This document shows positions 24,852 to 32,082 of a stretch of DNA of 32,082 nt, one piece after another. A model generated the notes under the pieces. That model had not been told where the DNA came from and made no database searches. It was given only the letters and a program-made list of their open reading frames with translations. Position numbers and translations under genes: made by a program. Numbering within the stretch: the stretch's first letter is position 1; each line of letters begins with the position of its first letter. Origin of the DNA: Gammaproteobacteria bacterium (GTDB lineage: Bacteria; Pseudomonadota; Gammaproteobacteria; Burkholderiales; Burkholderiaceae_D); contig CAJCIC010000116.1 in NCBI GenBank assembly GCA_903970185.1, positions 1-32,082 on the forward strand. Direction: 5' to 3'.

Positions 24852-26465
24852 CTAGAAGCCGACGGCGTGTCCATCGCGGCGCGCATCGCTTGCAGCGACA
24901 TAGCCGTGGTCGGCGTCGTCTGAAAGTTTCCAGATGAACTGGCCCGAGCCGAAGTCCATGTAGCTGTCGCGGATGCTCTCGATGCGGTGACCAAGGCGCT
25001 GCAAGCCTTCGACGGTTGCAGCTGCCATCGTCGATTCGCAGTCAACCGACATGCCGGCATTGACCTTAAAGCGCGGTGCATCGCATGCCGCTTGCGGCTG
25101 CTGCTGGTAGGTCAGCATGCGCACCAGGGTCTGCAGATGGCCCTGAGGCTGCATGTTGCCGCCCATGACGCCAAAACTCATGGCGGCTTTGCCGTTTCGG
25201 GTCAGAAACGCCGGGATGATGGTGTGAAACGGGCGCTTGCCTGGTGCAACGACGTTGGGGTGCGAGGCGTCAAGCGAGAAACAGTAGCCGCGGTTTTGTA
25301 GCGAGATGCCGGTGCCGGGTACGACCACGCCAGAACCAAAGCCCATGTAGTTCGACTGGATGAGGCTGATCATCATGCCGTTTTCGTCGGCGGCCGAGAG
25401 ATAGATGGTGCCGCCCCCGGGCGCTTTCCGGTGTGAAAATTCCTGGGCCTTGTGCGCATCGACAAGGCGCGCGCGTTCCCTCAGGTAGCCCTCATCAAGC
25501 AGATCGAGCGCGGTGACGTCGGTCATGTGGCGCGGATCGGCGACCCAGCGGTAGACGTCGGCAAACGCCAGCTTCATGGCCTCGATCTGCAGGTGCATCG
25601 ATTCGACCGAATCACTGGCGTGATGCGAAAGACCGAGGTGCTCGACGATGCCAAGCGCCATCAGGGCGGCAATGCCCTGGCCATTGGGCGGGATTTCGTG
25701 GACCGTATAGCCGGCGTAGTCTTTCCTGATCGGCTCGACCCACTGGCTCGAAAATCCGGCGAGATCGGAGGTCGTCATGCTGCCGCCAGAGGCTTTGCTG
25801 TGTGCGGCCAGCGTGGCCGCAATCTCACCCTGGTAGAACGATTGGCCGTGACTTTCTGCGATCGCCCTGAGCGTCTTGCCGGCATCCTTGAAAACGAATT
25901 TCTCGCCGATCGCGGGCGCCCGGCCAAACGGCATGAAGGCCGCGGCAAAGCCCGGCAAAGCCGACAGCTGCTCGACTTGCGCCTGCCATTTGGTGGCGAC
26001 GATTGCGGCTACCGCGTGTCCGCGTTCTGCAAGCTCGATGGCGGGCTCAAACAGGTCGGCAAAGGGCAGGCGGCCGAATTTCTCCGACAGCGCGACCCAG
26101 CCGGCGATAGCACCTGGCACGGTCACCGTATCCCAGCCGCGCTGCGGAAACACGCCGCCGTATTTCTTTTGAAAATAGTCGACGCTCCATGCGGCGGGCG
26201 CGGTTCCCGAGGAATTGAGCCCGTGCAGCACGCCGTCGTCCCAGACGAGGGCGAAGTTGTCGCTGCCAAGGCCGTTTGAGACCGGCTCGACAATGGTGAT
26301 GGCAGCGGCCGCAGCGATCGCCGCATCAACCGCGTTGCCACCCTTGAGCATCATGCGCAAGCCCGCCTGTGCCGCCAGCGGATGTGAAGTCGCGACCACG
26401 TTTCTCGCGAAGACCGGCGTGCGGATCGTCGGATAGGGGTTGTTCCAGTCGAAGTTCATCGGCAT
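24852..26465 (-). CDS. Gamma-glutamyltransferase family protein without signal peptide
   Basis: The 537-residue protein is an N-terminal-nucleophile hydrolase of the gamma-glutamyltranspeptidase family. Features are ATSHPLAAQAGLRMMLKGGNAVDAAIAA, VEPVSNGLGSDNFALVWD and WDTVTVPGAIAGW. The self-cleavage site GGG-T353-IYLSAADENG would expose Thr353 as nucleophile of a small subunit of about 185 residues. Near the end is FGVMGGNMQPQGHLQ. The processing-site sequence and lack of a signal peptide resemble the YwrD-like branch more than periplasmic E. coli Ggt, so glutathione may not be the substrate; such proteins can act on other gamma-glutamyl or amide compounds. Start choice: the ATG at 26465 (AGAGAA upstream), with another two codons in; the longest frame starts at a TTG (26492). 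It diverges from the rutE-like gene. Confidence 0.9.
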   Translation of the reverse strand: MPMNFDWNNPYPTIRTPVFARNVVATSHPLAAQAGLRMMLKGGNAVDAAIAAAAAITIVEPVSNGLGSDNFALVWDDGVLHGLNSSGTAPAAWSVDYFQKKYGGVFPQRGWDTVTVPGAIAGWVALSEKFGRLPFADLFEPAIELAERGHAVAAIVATKWQAQVEQLSALPGFAAAFMPFGRAPAIGEKFVFKDAGKTLRAIAESHGQSFYQGEIAATLAAHSKASGGSMTTSDLAGFSSQWVEPIRKDYAGYTVHEIPPNGQGIAALMALGIVEHLGLSHHASDSVESMHLQIEAMKLAFADVYRWVADPRHMTDVTALDLLDEGYLRERARLVDAHKAQEFSHRKAPGGGTIYLSAADENGMMISLIQSNYMGFGSGVVVPGTGISLQNRGYCFSLDASHPNVVAPGKRPFHTIIPAFLTRNGKAAMSFGVMGGNMQPQGHLQTLVRMLTYQQQPQAACDAPRFKVNAGMSVDCESTMAAATVEGLQRLGHRIESIRDSYMDFGSGQFIWKLSDDADHGYVAASDARRDGHAVGF

Positions 26466-26533
26466 GAAAGCGTTCTCTGGCGCGCCGTGCAATACGCGCG
26501 GCAGTCGAAGGCCGTACCATACTGCTTTTTGTT

Positions 26534-26539
26534 AAGGAG
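26534..26539 (+). promoter_or_regulatory. Ribosome binding site deciding the rutE-like start
   Basis: AAGGAG lies 8 bases before the ATG at 26548. It rules out the GTG at 26539, which overlaps it. Confidence 0.75.
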
Positions 26540-26547
26540 TGTGTGCC

Positions 26548-27138
26548 ATGACCCGAGCCCTCGATGATGCAGCCCTGGACCAGCTCTTCCGTACCGCGCG
26601 AACGCAAAATGGCTGGACCTCGGAGGGAGTCGACGACAGCACGCTGCACGCGCTCTACGACCTGGTCAAGATGGGCCCGACCTCGGCCAACTGCAGTCCG
26701 GCGCGCTTTGTTTTCGTGAAGAGTGCGGAGGGCAAGGAAAAGCTCAAGCCGGCACTGTCGGCCAACAACCTGCAAAAGACCATGGCAGCGCCGGTGACGG
26801 TGATCATTGCCAATGACATGGAGTTCTACCAGCACCTGCCGAAGCTATTTCCGCACGCTGACGCCAAGAGCTGGTTCGTCGGCAATACGGAAATGATCAA
26901 GGCAACCGCGTTTCGCAACGCGTCGCTTGAGGGCGCCTACCTGATTCTCGCCGCACGTGCGTTAGGACTCGACTGCGGACCGATGTCGGGGTTTGATGCC
27001 GCGAAGGTCGACGAGGCGTTTTTTGCGGGCACCTCGTATGTGACCAACTTCCTCGTCAACCTCGGCCATGGTGACCCGAGCAAGGTGTTTGGCCGCAGCC
27101 CGCGCTTCGAGTTTGACGAGGTCGCGAAAATTGTCTGA
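26548..27138 (+). CDS. rutE: RutE-like malonic semialdehyde reductase (nitroreductase family)
   Basis: The 196-residue protein has the same length as E. coli RutE and shares its blocks: [17 protein letters not shown], the FMN-site segment [43 protein letters not shown], and [15 protein letters not shown]. RutE is an FMN-dependent reductase that turns malonic semialdehyde into 3-hydroxypropionate in pyrimidine breakdown. No other rut gene is nearby, so here it may have a general semialdehyde or quinone-type reductase role; the symbol rests on sequence similarity alone. A rimJ-like gene overlaps its end, pointing to a two-gene operon. Confidence 0.88.
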   Translation: MTRALDDAALDQLFRTARTQNGWTSEGVDDSTLHALYDLVKMGPTSANCSPARFVFVKSAEGKEKLKPALSANNLQKTMAAPVTVIIANDMEFYQHLPKLFPHADAKSWFVGNTEMIKATAFRNASLEGAYLILAARALGLDCGPMSGFDAAKVDEAFFAGTSYVTNFLVNLGHGDPSKVFGRSPRFEFDEVAKIV

Positions 27139-27721
27139 GGCGGGACGCTTGCTTGCGCTCGAAACCGAGCGGCTAACGCTGGTTGCGGCAAGACTTGAGG
27201 ATGCGTCGATGGTCGCAGACTTCATGCGCCGCAACCGCGAGCACTTCGAGCCGTGGGATCCCCCAGGGCCGCCGACCCGTTTTACCCCGGCTTACTGGGA
27301 AGGCAACCTGCGCCGGGCGATCGACGACTGGAACGCAGATCGCGCCTTGCGCCTGCACATGTTCCTGCGCGACGATCCCGGGCAGATCATCGGACGCATC
27401 GGTTTCTCGCAGATCATGCGCGGCGGTTTTCAGAGCTGCATGCTCGGCTATCAAATCGATGCCGCCAGCGAGGGCCAGGGGCTCATGTTCGAAGCGCTGC
27501 AAAGTGCCATCGCTTTCATGTTCGAGCGGCATCGCCTGCATCGCATCCAGGCCAATCATCTCGAAGAGAATCAGCGCAGTGCGAGGCTGCTTGCCCGTCT
27601 TTTTTTCGTGCGCGAAGGCGTCGCCCCGGACTATCTGTTCGTGGGTGGCGCATGGCGCGATCATGTGCTGACCTCGCGCGTCAATGGCAACTTCGACGCT
27701 TCTAAGCTCGGTGCCGAGTAA
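27131..27721 (+). CDS. rimJ: RimJ/RimL-type GNAT N-acetyltransferase
   Basis: The 196-residue acetyltransferase is of the ribosomal-protein-alanine type. The acetyl-CoA region is [24 protein letters not shown], followed by [24 protein letters not shown] and a C-terminal [21 protein letters not shown] that closely parallels E. coli RimJ, which acetylates the N-terminus of ribosomal protein S5. The start is inferred: a TTG at 27131 overlapping the rutE-like stop by 8 bases, with GAGG (27118-27121) before it. It gives the sensible opening [16 protein letters not shown], whereas the frame upstream of it only shadows the rutE gene. The stop is 17 bases from the convergent CoA-transferase. Confidence 0.85.
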   Translation: MSEAGRLLALETERLTLVAARLEDASMVADFMRRNREHFEPWDPPGPPTRFTPAYWEGNLRRAIDDWNADRALRLHMFLRDDPGQIIGRIGFSQIMRGGFQSCMLGYQIDAASEGQGLMFEALQSAIAFMFERHRLHRIQANHLEENQRSARLLARLFFVREGVAPDYLFVGGAWRDHVLTSRVNGNFDASKLGAE

Positions 27722-27738
27722 CAGGACGACAGAGGGGA

Positions 27739-28941
27739 TCAGGGCTTGGCGGCGTCATCGCCCAGGATTTCGTCCTGGTGCTGCCCAAGCATCGGCGGCG
27801 CAAGGCGATAGGTCGGTGGCGTCTTGCTCATGCGAATCGGATTGGCGACAAGTTTCAGGCCCGCAGTGACAGGATGGCTCATCGTGATGGCCATCTCGCG
27901 CGCCTTGACCTGGGGATTGTCGAAGACTTCGCTGATCGAATTGATCGGCCCGCAAGGCACGGTTGCCGCTTCAAGCAGCGCGATCCATTCGGCGCGGCTG
28001 CGCTTGATGAGCACCTGCTCGAGAACCGGGACGAGGATCAGGCGGTTGCGCACACGCATGGGATTGGTTGCGAAGCGCTCGTCGCGGGCGAGCTCGGTGC
28101 AGCCTGCAGCTGCGCAAAAGCGCTGGAACTGGCCGTCGTTGCCAACGGCGAGGATGATGTGGCCGTCGGCGCAGGCGAAGGTCTGGTAGGGCACGATGTT
28201 GCCGTGTGCATTGCCGGCGCGCTGGGGGACCTGGCCTGAAACCAGATAGTTCGAATTGATGTTGGCCATGGTCGCGACCATGACGTCAAGCAGCGCCATG
28301 TCGATCATCTGGCCAAGGCCGGTGCGCTGGCGATAGACGATTGCAGCGAGAATCGCGTTGGCTGCGTACATGCCGGTAAAAAGATCGCTGATTGCGACAC
28401 CAGCCTTTTGCGGGCCGCCGCCTGGCAGATCGTCGCGCTCGCCAGTCACCGACATGAAACCGCCCAGGCCCTGGATGATGAAGTCGTAGCCGGCGCGCTG
28501 GGCCCAGGGCCCGGTCTGGCCAAAGCCCGTGATCGAGCAGAAGATCAGATCCTCGCGCACGCGCTTAAGTGACGGATAGTCAAGGCCGTAGCGCTCGAGC
28601 TGGCCGACCTTGAAATTCTCGACGACCACATCGCATTCAGACGCGAGCTTGCGCACGGTTGCCTGACCGCGCGCAGATGCGATGTCGATGGTCACCGATT
28701 TCTTGTTGCGATTGGCGCTCAGATAATAGGCTGCCTCGCGCGAATCGTGACCCTGCCCGTCCTTCAGGAACGGCGGTCCCCAGGCGCGCGTGTCATCGCC
28801 TTCGAGCGGCCGCTCGACCTTGATGACCTCGGCGCCCATGTCGCCTAGCAGCTGGGTGCACCAGGGCCCGGCCAGAACTCTCGTCAGATCAAGGACACGG
28901 ATACCTTGAAGTGCGCCTTCATTGGGCAAGGAATCTTTCAT
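27739..28941 (-). CDS. Family III CoA-transferase (CaiB/BaiF)
   Basis: The 400-residue protein has the family III opening GIRVLDLTRVLAGPWCTQLLGDMGAEVIKVERP. The presumed catalytic Asp lies in GVAISDLFTGMYAANAILAA. The C-terminal substrate-side motif VPCGPINSISEVFDNPQVKAREM is typical of transferases acting on dicarboxylic or short-chain acids. Relatives swap CoA between succinyl-CoA and glutarate, formate/oxalate or carnitine derivatives; the substrate is not evident. The ATG at 28941 is right because the domain starts within 12 residues of it; the frame running back to 29190 only shadows ugpB. It is divergent from ugpB. Confidence 0.93.
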   Translation of the reverse strand: MKDSLPNEGALQGIRVLDLTRVLAGPWCTQLLGDMGAEVIKVERPLEGDDTRAWGPPFLKDGQGHDSREAAYYLSANRNKKSVTIDIASARGQATVRKLASECDVVVENFKVGQLERYGLDYPSLKRVREDLIFCSITGFGQTGPWAQRAGYDFIIQGLGGFMSVTGERDDLPGGGPQKAGVAISDLFTGMYAANAILAAIVYRQRTGLGQMIDMALLDVMVATMANINSNYLVSGQVPQRAGNAHGNIVPYQTFACADGHIILAVGNDGQFQRFCAAAGCTELARDERFATNPMRVRNRLILVPVLEQVLIKRSRAEWIALLEAATVPCGPINSISEVFDNPQVKAREMAITMSHPVTAGLKLVANPIRMSKTPPTYRLAPPMLGQHQDEILGDDAAKP

Positions 28942-28971
28942 CAATGGACCAGGGTCGGTGTTGGGCCGCCT

Positions 28972-28977
28972 TATAAT
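28972..28977 (+). promoter_or_regulatory. Perfect -10 hexamer for ugpB
   Basis: TATAAT lies 34 bases before the ugpB ATG and just upstream of the divergent CoA-transferase start. No good -35 is present at 16-19 bases, which suggests an activator-dependent promoter. I looked for, and did not see, a Pho-box-like repeat. Confidence 0.4.
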
Positions 28978-28993
28978 CGGGCAATCTTTTTTC

Positions 28994-28998
28994 AAGGA
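28994..28998 (+). promoter_or_regulatory. Ribosome binding site deciding the ugpB start
   Basis: AAGGA lies 7 bases before the ATG at 29006. This places the signal peptide at the N-terminus. Confidence 0.65.
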
Positions 28999-29005
28999 TA
29001 CCCAA

Positions 29006-30376
29006 ATGCGAAGAGCGGGTCTTGTCTGGGGCGCCGTGGCGACACTGATCGGCGCGGTTTTTAGCACTTCTGCCTGCGCGACCACCGACATCGAGGTGTG
29101 GCACGCCATGACCGGGGCCTCGGCTGACACCTTCGGCGAGCTGGTCGAGCGCTTCAATGCCCAGCAAAGCGCGGTGCACGTGACGCTCACCTACAAGGGC
29201 AACGGCGCAGCCACCCTTGCAGCGGCACTCGCTGCGTTAAAGACACGGACCGAGCCCGATCTGGTTGAAGTCGACGACGAGGAAAGCGAATCGCTCTTCC
29301 AGTCGACGGGCATCGTCAAGCCGATGTACGAAGTGCTGGCGCTCGATCACTCTGCCGATTTCAATTTTTTCCTGCCGGCATCCGTGGCCTTCATGCGCGA
29401 TGCGCATGGCCGGCTGCTGGGCTTTCCCTATCAGGCAAGCGTGCCGGTGTTCGTCTGGAACCGCGATGCCTACATCAAGGCCGGCCTTGATCCCGATGCA
29501 CCGCCCAAGACCTGGCGCGACCTGCAAAAGCAGCTGATCGCGCTGCAGGATAACGGGCGCGGCGTCGCCTGTCCGTATACGACCAGCGAACAATCGTGGA
29601 TCCACATCGAAAACCTGTCGACCTTGCACGGCGAGACGTTCGCAACCAAGAACAACGGGCTTTCGGGCGGTGGCGCGGAATTGACCTACAACGACTTGCT
29701 GCACGTGCGACATACCGCGCTCCTCGAGAGCTGGGTGGTGTCGCAGCTGTTTCACTACTACGGTCCCGAACGCGAGGGCGATGCAAAATTCGCTGCAGGC
29801 GATTGCGCAACGCTCACGACCGGCAGTGATGCCCTTGGCGATTTCATCAAGACCGCCAAATTCAGCATGGGTGTCGCGCCCATGCCGTTCTACGAGGAAG
29901 GCGCGCGATCGCCGCTTAACACGCTCGTCAATGGCTCGGCGCTGGTTGCGCTCGAGGGCAAAAAGCCCGAGGCCTACAAGGCCATGGCCATCTTCCTCGC
30001 GTATCTTTCAACGCCCGTCGCCGCTGCCGAGTGGACGCAAAAGACAGGTTCGCTGCCGCTGACCAGCGCTGCCCTTGATGCCTCGGTCAAGTCCAACGGC
30101 TACGCCAAGGTGCAGGGATTTGCTGATGTCATGCGCGAGGTGACCACCGTGGGCGGGCCGTCCGTGCGTGGCGAGCGCCTGCCCGAATTCGCCAAGGTTC
30201 GGGCCATTGGCGATCACGAACTCGAGCAGGTCTGGAACGGCAGCAAGGCACCCAAGCAGGCCTTGGACGACGCCGTGCGCGAAGGAAACCTGGCCATGCG
30301 CCTCGCGTCGCCGCCGCCTGTGGCGCCGCCGGCAAAGCACGTCGCACCGAAAGCCAAGTCGAAGACCACCTCCTGA
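29006..30376 (+). CDS. ugpB: Glycerol-3-phosphate-type ABC transporter binding protein (UgpB-like)
   Basis: The 456-residue precursor has a signal peptide (RRAGLVWGAVATLIGAVFSTSACA, cleavage near residue 25; the Cys in TSACA makes a lipoprotein conceivable). The mature protein follows UgpB: IEVWHAMTG, the YKGNGAATLAAALAA segment, GFPYQASVPVFVWNRDAYIKAGLDPDAPPKTW, HIENLSTLHGETFATKNNG, GDCATLTTGSDALG, AEWTQKTGSLPLTSAAL, and the end HELEQVWNGSKAPKQALDDAVREGN. UgpB captures glycerol-3-phosphate and glycerophosphodiesters in the periplasm. An extra tail rich in Pro, Ala and Lys (last 24 residues) is unusual. Permease and ATPase genes are not next to it; ugpQ starts 2 bases after the stop. Confidence 0.9.
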   Translation: MRRAGLVWGAVATLIGAVFSTSACATTDIEVWHAMTGASADTFGELVERFNAQQSAVHVTLTYKGNGAATLAAALAALKTRTEPDLVEVDDEESESLFQSTGIVKPMYEVLALDHSADFNFFLPASVAFMRDAHGRLLGFPYQASVPVFVWNRDAYIKAGLDPDAPPKTWRDLQKQLIALQDNGRGVACPYTTSEQSWIHIENLSTLHGETFATKNNGLSGGGAELTYNDLLHVRHTALLESWVVSQLFHYYGPEREGDAKFAAGDCATLTTGSDALGDFIKTAKFSMGVAPMPFYEEGARSPLNTLVNGSALVALEGKKPEAYKAMAIFLAYLSTPVAAAEWTQKTGSLPLTSAALDASVKSNGYAKVQGFADVMREVTTVGGPSVRGERLPEFAKVRAIGDHELEQVWNGSKAPKQALDDAVREGNLAMRLASPPPVAPPAKHVAPKAKSKTTS

Positions 30377-30378
30377 CG

Positions 30379-31140
30379 ATGGCTTGGCCTTTCCCGCGCA
30401 TCTTCGCGCACCGCGGTGGCGGCGTGCTCGCGCCCGAGAACACCATGGCAGGTCTTGCCGCCGGCGTTGCCCACGGGCACAACGCGGTCGAATTCGACGT
30501 CATGCTCAGTGCCGACGACGTCCCGGTATTGATGCACGATGCGAGCTTTGGTCGTACCGTTGCCGGGCGCGGCAATATCGCCCTCTTGCCAGCAAGTGCG
30601 CTTGTCAAACTCGATGCCGGGGCGTGGTTCGACGCGGCTTTTGAAGGCGAGACGATTCCAACGCTTGCCGATGCACTGGCCTACTGCAGGGCACAAGGCG
30701 TCTTCATGAACATCGAAATCAAGCCCGCGCCGGGCCGGGACAAGCGCACCGGTGAAGTCGTGGCTGCCGCGGCGCGCGATTTCCTGAAGACCCTTGCCGG
30801 TGGCCGGGGGGGCATCCTCTTGTCGTCGTTCAGTGCCGTCGCGCTAGGCGCCGCGCGTGTGGTTGCGCCCGATGTTCCGCGCGGCTACCTGCTGCATCGC
30901 CTCAAGGCAGGATGGGGCGCGCGGCTTCACGAACTGGAATGCGTTGCGCTTCATTGCAATCACGAACTGGTCGATGCGCCCCTGATGGAGGCAGCCCGGT
31001 CGCGAGAGGTTGGCGTTTTCTGCTACACCGTGAACAGCCTCAAGCGCGCCCGCGAACTCAAGGCGTTTGGCGTCGATGCGCTTTGCACCGATCGCATCGA
31101 TCTGATCCGCAGCGATTTTTTTGCCGAGCGCAACAGCTAG
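30379..31140 (+). CDS. ugpQ: Glycerophosphodiester phosphodiesterase UgpQ
   Basis: The 253-residue cytoplasmic enzyme hydrolyses glycerophosphodiesters to glycerol-3-phosphate and an alcohol. It has the GDPD signature FAHRGGGVLAPENTMAGL with the catalytic His, the metal residues of VEFDVML, the second catalytic His in PVLMHDASFGRT, and the Glu pair in NIEIKPAPG. The C-terminal VGVFCYTVNSLKRARELKAFGVDALCTDRIDLI matches E. coli UgpQ. It has no signal peptide. The ATG is two bases after the ugpB stop, so the two genes form an operon. Its TAG overlaps the stop of the convergent DUF1857 gene in CTAG. Confidence 0.95.
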   Translation: MAWPFPRIFAHRGGGVLAPENTMAGLAAGVAHGHNAVEFDVMLSADDVPVLMHDASFGRTVAGRGNIALLPASALVKLDAGAWFDAAFEGETIPTLADALAYCRAQGVFMNIEIKPAPGRDKRTGEVVAAAARDFLKTLAGGRGGILLSSFSAVALGAARVVAPDVPRGYLLHRLKAGWGARLHELECVALHCNHELVDAPLMEAARSREVGVFCYTVNSLKRARELKAFGVDALCTDRIDLIRSDFFAERNS

Positions 31141-31622
31141 TTGGGGGCGCCCCCGAGCTGGCCCAGTGCCGCCATTTCGCGGATCTTGCGAATCGTGTCG
31201 ATGTCGGCTTCCTCGTAGGCCTGCTTGCGCAGGTCCTCATAGAGCTGGCCCATGCCATCGGGGCTGTCGGCTTGCGTGCCGCTGTCGTATTCGAAGCGCA
31301 CGAAAAGTGCACCGGGCTGTGGCTCTTCAATGGTAATCACAAGCTGGGCGGCAGGCATGCCATCCTGCGCTGCGGTGTCGTAGCGCACGCTCCTGCCGAG
31401 GTCATAGGTGACGCGGTCGTGCACGGTCAACTCGCCAAACACCAGTCTGCGCGACATGCCTGTCTCGTCGCGTTCGATGACATGGCAATCGTCAAGGCCG
31501 AGCACGAAGGGCTTCGGATCCTCGGCCCGCAAGAGCAGTCCGCGCCACACCTGGTCGCGCGTGAGCGGCTCGATCAGCGGATTGAGCGGGTCGTTGATTT
31601 CGATCAGGTGGTTGAATTTCAT
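31137..31622 (-). CDS. SRPBCC-fold protein, DUF1857/AtaL-like
   Basis: The 161-residue protein opens FNHLIEINDPLNPLIEPLTRDQVWRGLLLRAEDP, the diagnostic start of the DUF1857 family within the START/SRPBCC superfamily. These proteins form a hydrophobic ligand pocket; AtaL-like members occur in secondary metabolism and elsewhere, with ligand and role mostly unknown. The C-terminal helix DLRKQAYEEADIDTIRKIREM closes the pocket in this fold. The ATG at 31622 is 18 bases after the glpK stop with only a weak ribosome site, so it is probably co-transcribed from the glpK side. The stop overlaps ugpQ. Confidence 0.85.
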   Translation of the reverse strand: MKFNHLIEINDPLNPLIEPLTRDQVWRGLLLRAEDPKPFVLGLDDCHVIERDETGMSRRLVFGELTVHDRVTYDLGRSVRYDTAAQDGMPAAQLVITIEEPQPGALFVRFEYDSGTQADSPDGMGQLYEDLRKQAYEEADIDTIRKIREMAALGQLGGAPN

Positions 31623-31640
31623 GGGCTCGTTGCGGCCCGG

Positions 31641-32082
31641 TTAGCGTTGGCGGGTCAGAACGCGTCCGATCGCAGCGCGCCAGCTGCTCATGCGCTCTTC
31701 TGCCCACGCCGGTGTCGCCTGCGGATAGAAGGTCGTCTCGGCCGCGTTTTTTGCGCGCGCCAAGCGCAAGTCCTCGCTCTTTTGAAAGACCTGTGCTCCA
31801 AGCAGGGCCAGATCTGCCGCGCCCTGGGCGGTGGTCTCGCCAACCGCCGGACGCACGACCGGCACCTGCAGCAGGTCCGCCTGCATTTGCATCAGCAAGT
31901 CGTTGGCCGCGGCACCGCCGTCGACGCGCAATTCGGTAACCGCAAGGTCGCTGTCGTTTCTCATCGCCTCGAGCAGTTCCGCAGACTGCAGCGCGATCGC
32001 CTCCAGGGCCGCACGCGCGATATGTGCCCGGTTGGTGCCGCGCGTGATGCCGAGCAGGGCACCTCGCGCATGGGCATCCCAA
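31641..32082 (-). CDS. glpK: Glycerol kinase, C-terminal part (gene runs off the window)
   Basis: 146 codons are visible, open to the window edge. The sequence [40 protein letters not shown] is followed by [42 protein letters not shown] and a normal C-terminal end. These are the FGGY-kinase C-terminal ATPase-domain motifs as found in GlpK, which phosphorylates glycerol to glycerol-3-phosphate. The [10 protein letters not shown] stretch is specific enough to choose glycerol kinase over other FGGY sugar kinases. The visible part is intact; the 5' part lies outside the window. Its product is the same metabolite that UgpB/UgpQ supply, which makes the neighbourhood coherent. Confidence 0.92.
   Translation of the reverse strand, partial: WDAHARGALLGITRGTNRAHIARAALEAIALQSAELLEAMRNDSDLAVTELRVDGGAAANDLLMQMQADLLQVPVVRPAVGETTAQGAADLALLGAQVFQKSEDLRLARAKNAAETTFYPQATPAWAEERMSSWRAAIGRVLTRQR

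Noticed and set aside
26548..27138. Part of a pyrimidine-degradation (rut) operon
   Set aside because: None of the neighbours is a rut gene; only the reductase is similar.
28942..29190. An 83-residue N-terminal extension of the family III CoA-transferase
   Set aside because: This stretch overlaps the ugpB start on the other strand, looks nothing like the family, and the conserved domain begins just after the ATG at 28941.
1..32082. tRNA, rRNA, CRISPR, insertion sequence, prophage, toxin-antitoxin or defence genes
   Set aside because: I looked through the gaps and both strands and saw no cloverleaf, no regularly spaced repeats, no transposase or integrase, and no typical toxin-antitoxin pair. 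Small RNAs cannot be excluded by eye.

Overview
The window is GC-rich, densely coded chromosomal DNA (my estimate by eye is 60-65% GC; not counted) from a proteobacterium, most likely a betaproteobacterium of the Burkholderiales type. The grounds are the gene set: EttA, YaeQ, SrkA, GlnRS, RutE-type reductase, UgpB/UgpQ, Fhs and RimJ, with Gram-negative export signals. This placement is inference; there is no rRNA or other strict marker. I see 28 complete protein genes, a partial glycerol kinase at the right edge, and the last codons of an unidentified gene at the left edge. I found no tRNA, rRNA, CRISPR array, insertion sequence, prophage gene or integration site. No gene-free stretch exceeds about 220 bases.

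Layout. 1-2.6 kb: a leftward run of pirin, SIMPL-domain protein and EamA exporter. 2.7-6.6 kb: a rightward stand-alone EAL protein with a damaged active site, meeting a leftward run of yaeQ, rhlE and srkA. 6.7-10.7 kb: rightward periplasmic binding protein, AsmA-like membrane-anchored protein and ettA. 10.7-16.1 kb: leftward aminopeptidase P, a rightward 99-residue unknown, leftward glnS with a large internal insertion, and a rightward aldo/keto reductase. 16.2-19.6 kb: a divergent pair of transporters (APC amino-acid permease and OPT oligopeptide transporter) sharing a control region rich in dyad symmetry. 19.6-23.9 kb: leftward mpg DNA glycosylase, rightward S9 peptidase, leftward fhs. 24.0-27.7 kb: rightward DUF1223 thioredoxin-like protein, leftward gamma-glutamyltransferase, and rightward rutE-like and rimJ-like genes. 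27.7-32.1 kb: leftward family III CoA-transferase, rightward ugpB-ugpQ, leftward SRPBCC (DUF1857) gene and glpK.

How the genes fit together. Most are housekeeping or metabolic singletons in alternating orientation, and ten gene pairs (counting the edge fragment) run tail to tail. Several handle peptides and amino acids: OPT and APC transporters, S9 peptidase, aminopeptidase P, gamma-glutamyltransferase and the branched-chain-type binding protein. The right end is a glycerol-3-phosphate/glycerophosphodiester cluster (UgpB capture, UgpQ hydrolysis, GlpK). It has no permease or ATPase genes between ugpB and ugpQ, and none elsewhere in the window.

I do not see a recognisable defence or mobile system. 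The items most worth checking are the roughly 97-residue insertion inside the GlnRS catalytic core, the stand-alone EAL protein lacking both aspartates of its metal-binding DDFG motif, the dyad-rich control region between the two transporters, the permease-less ugpB-ugpQ pair, and the run of tail-to-tail genes sharing overlapping stop codons.
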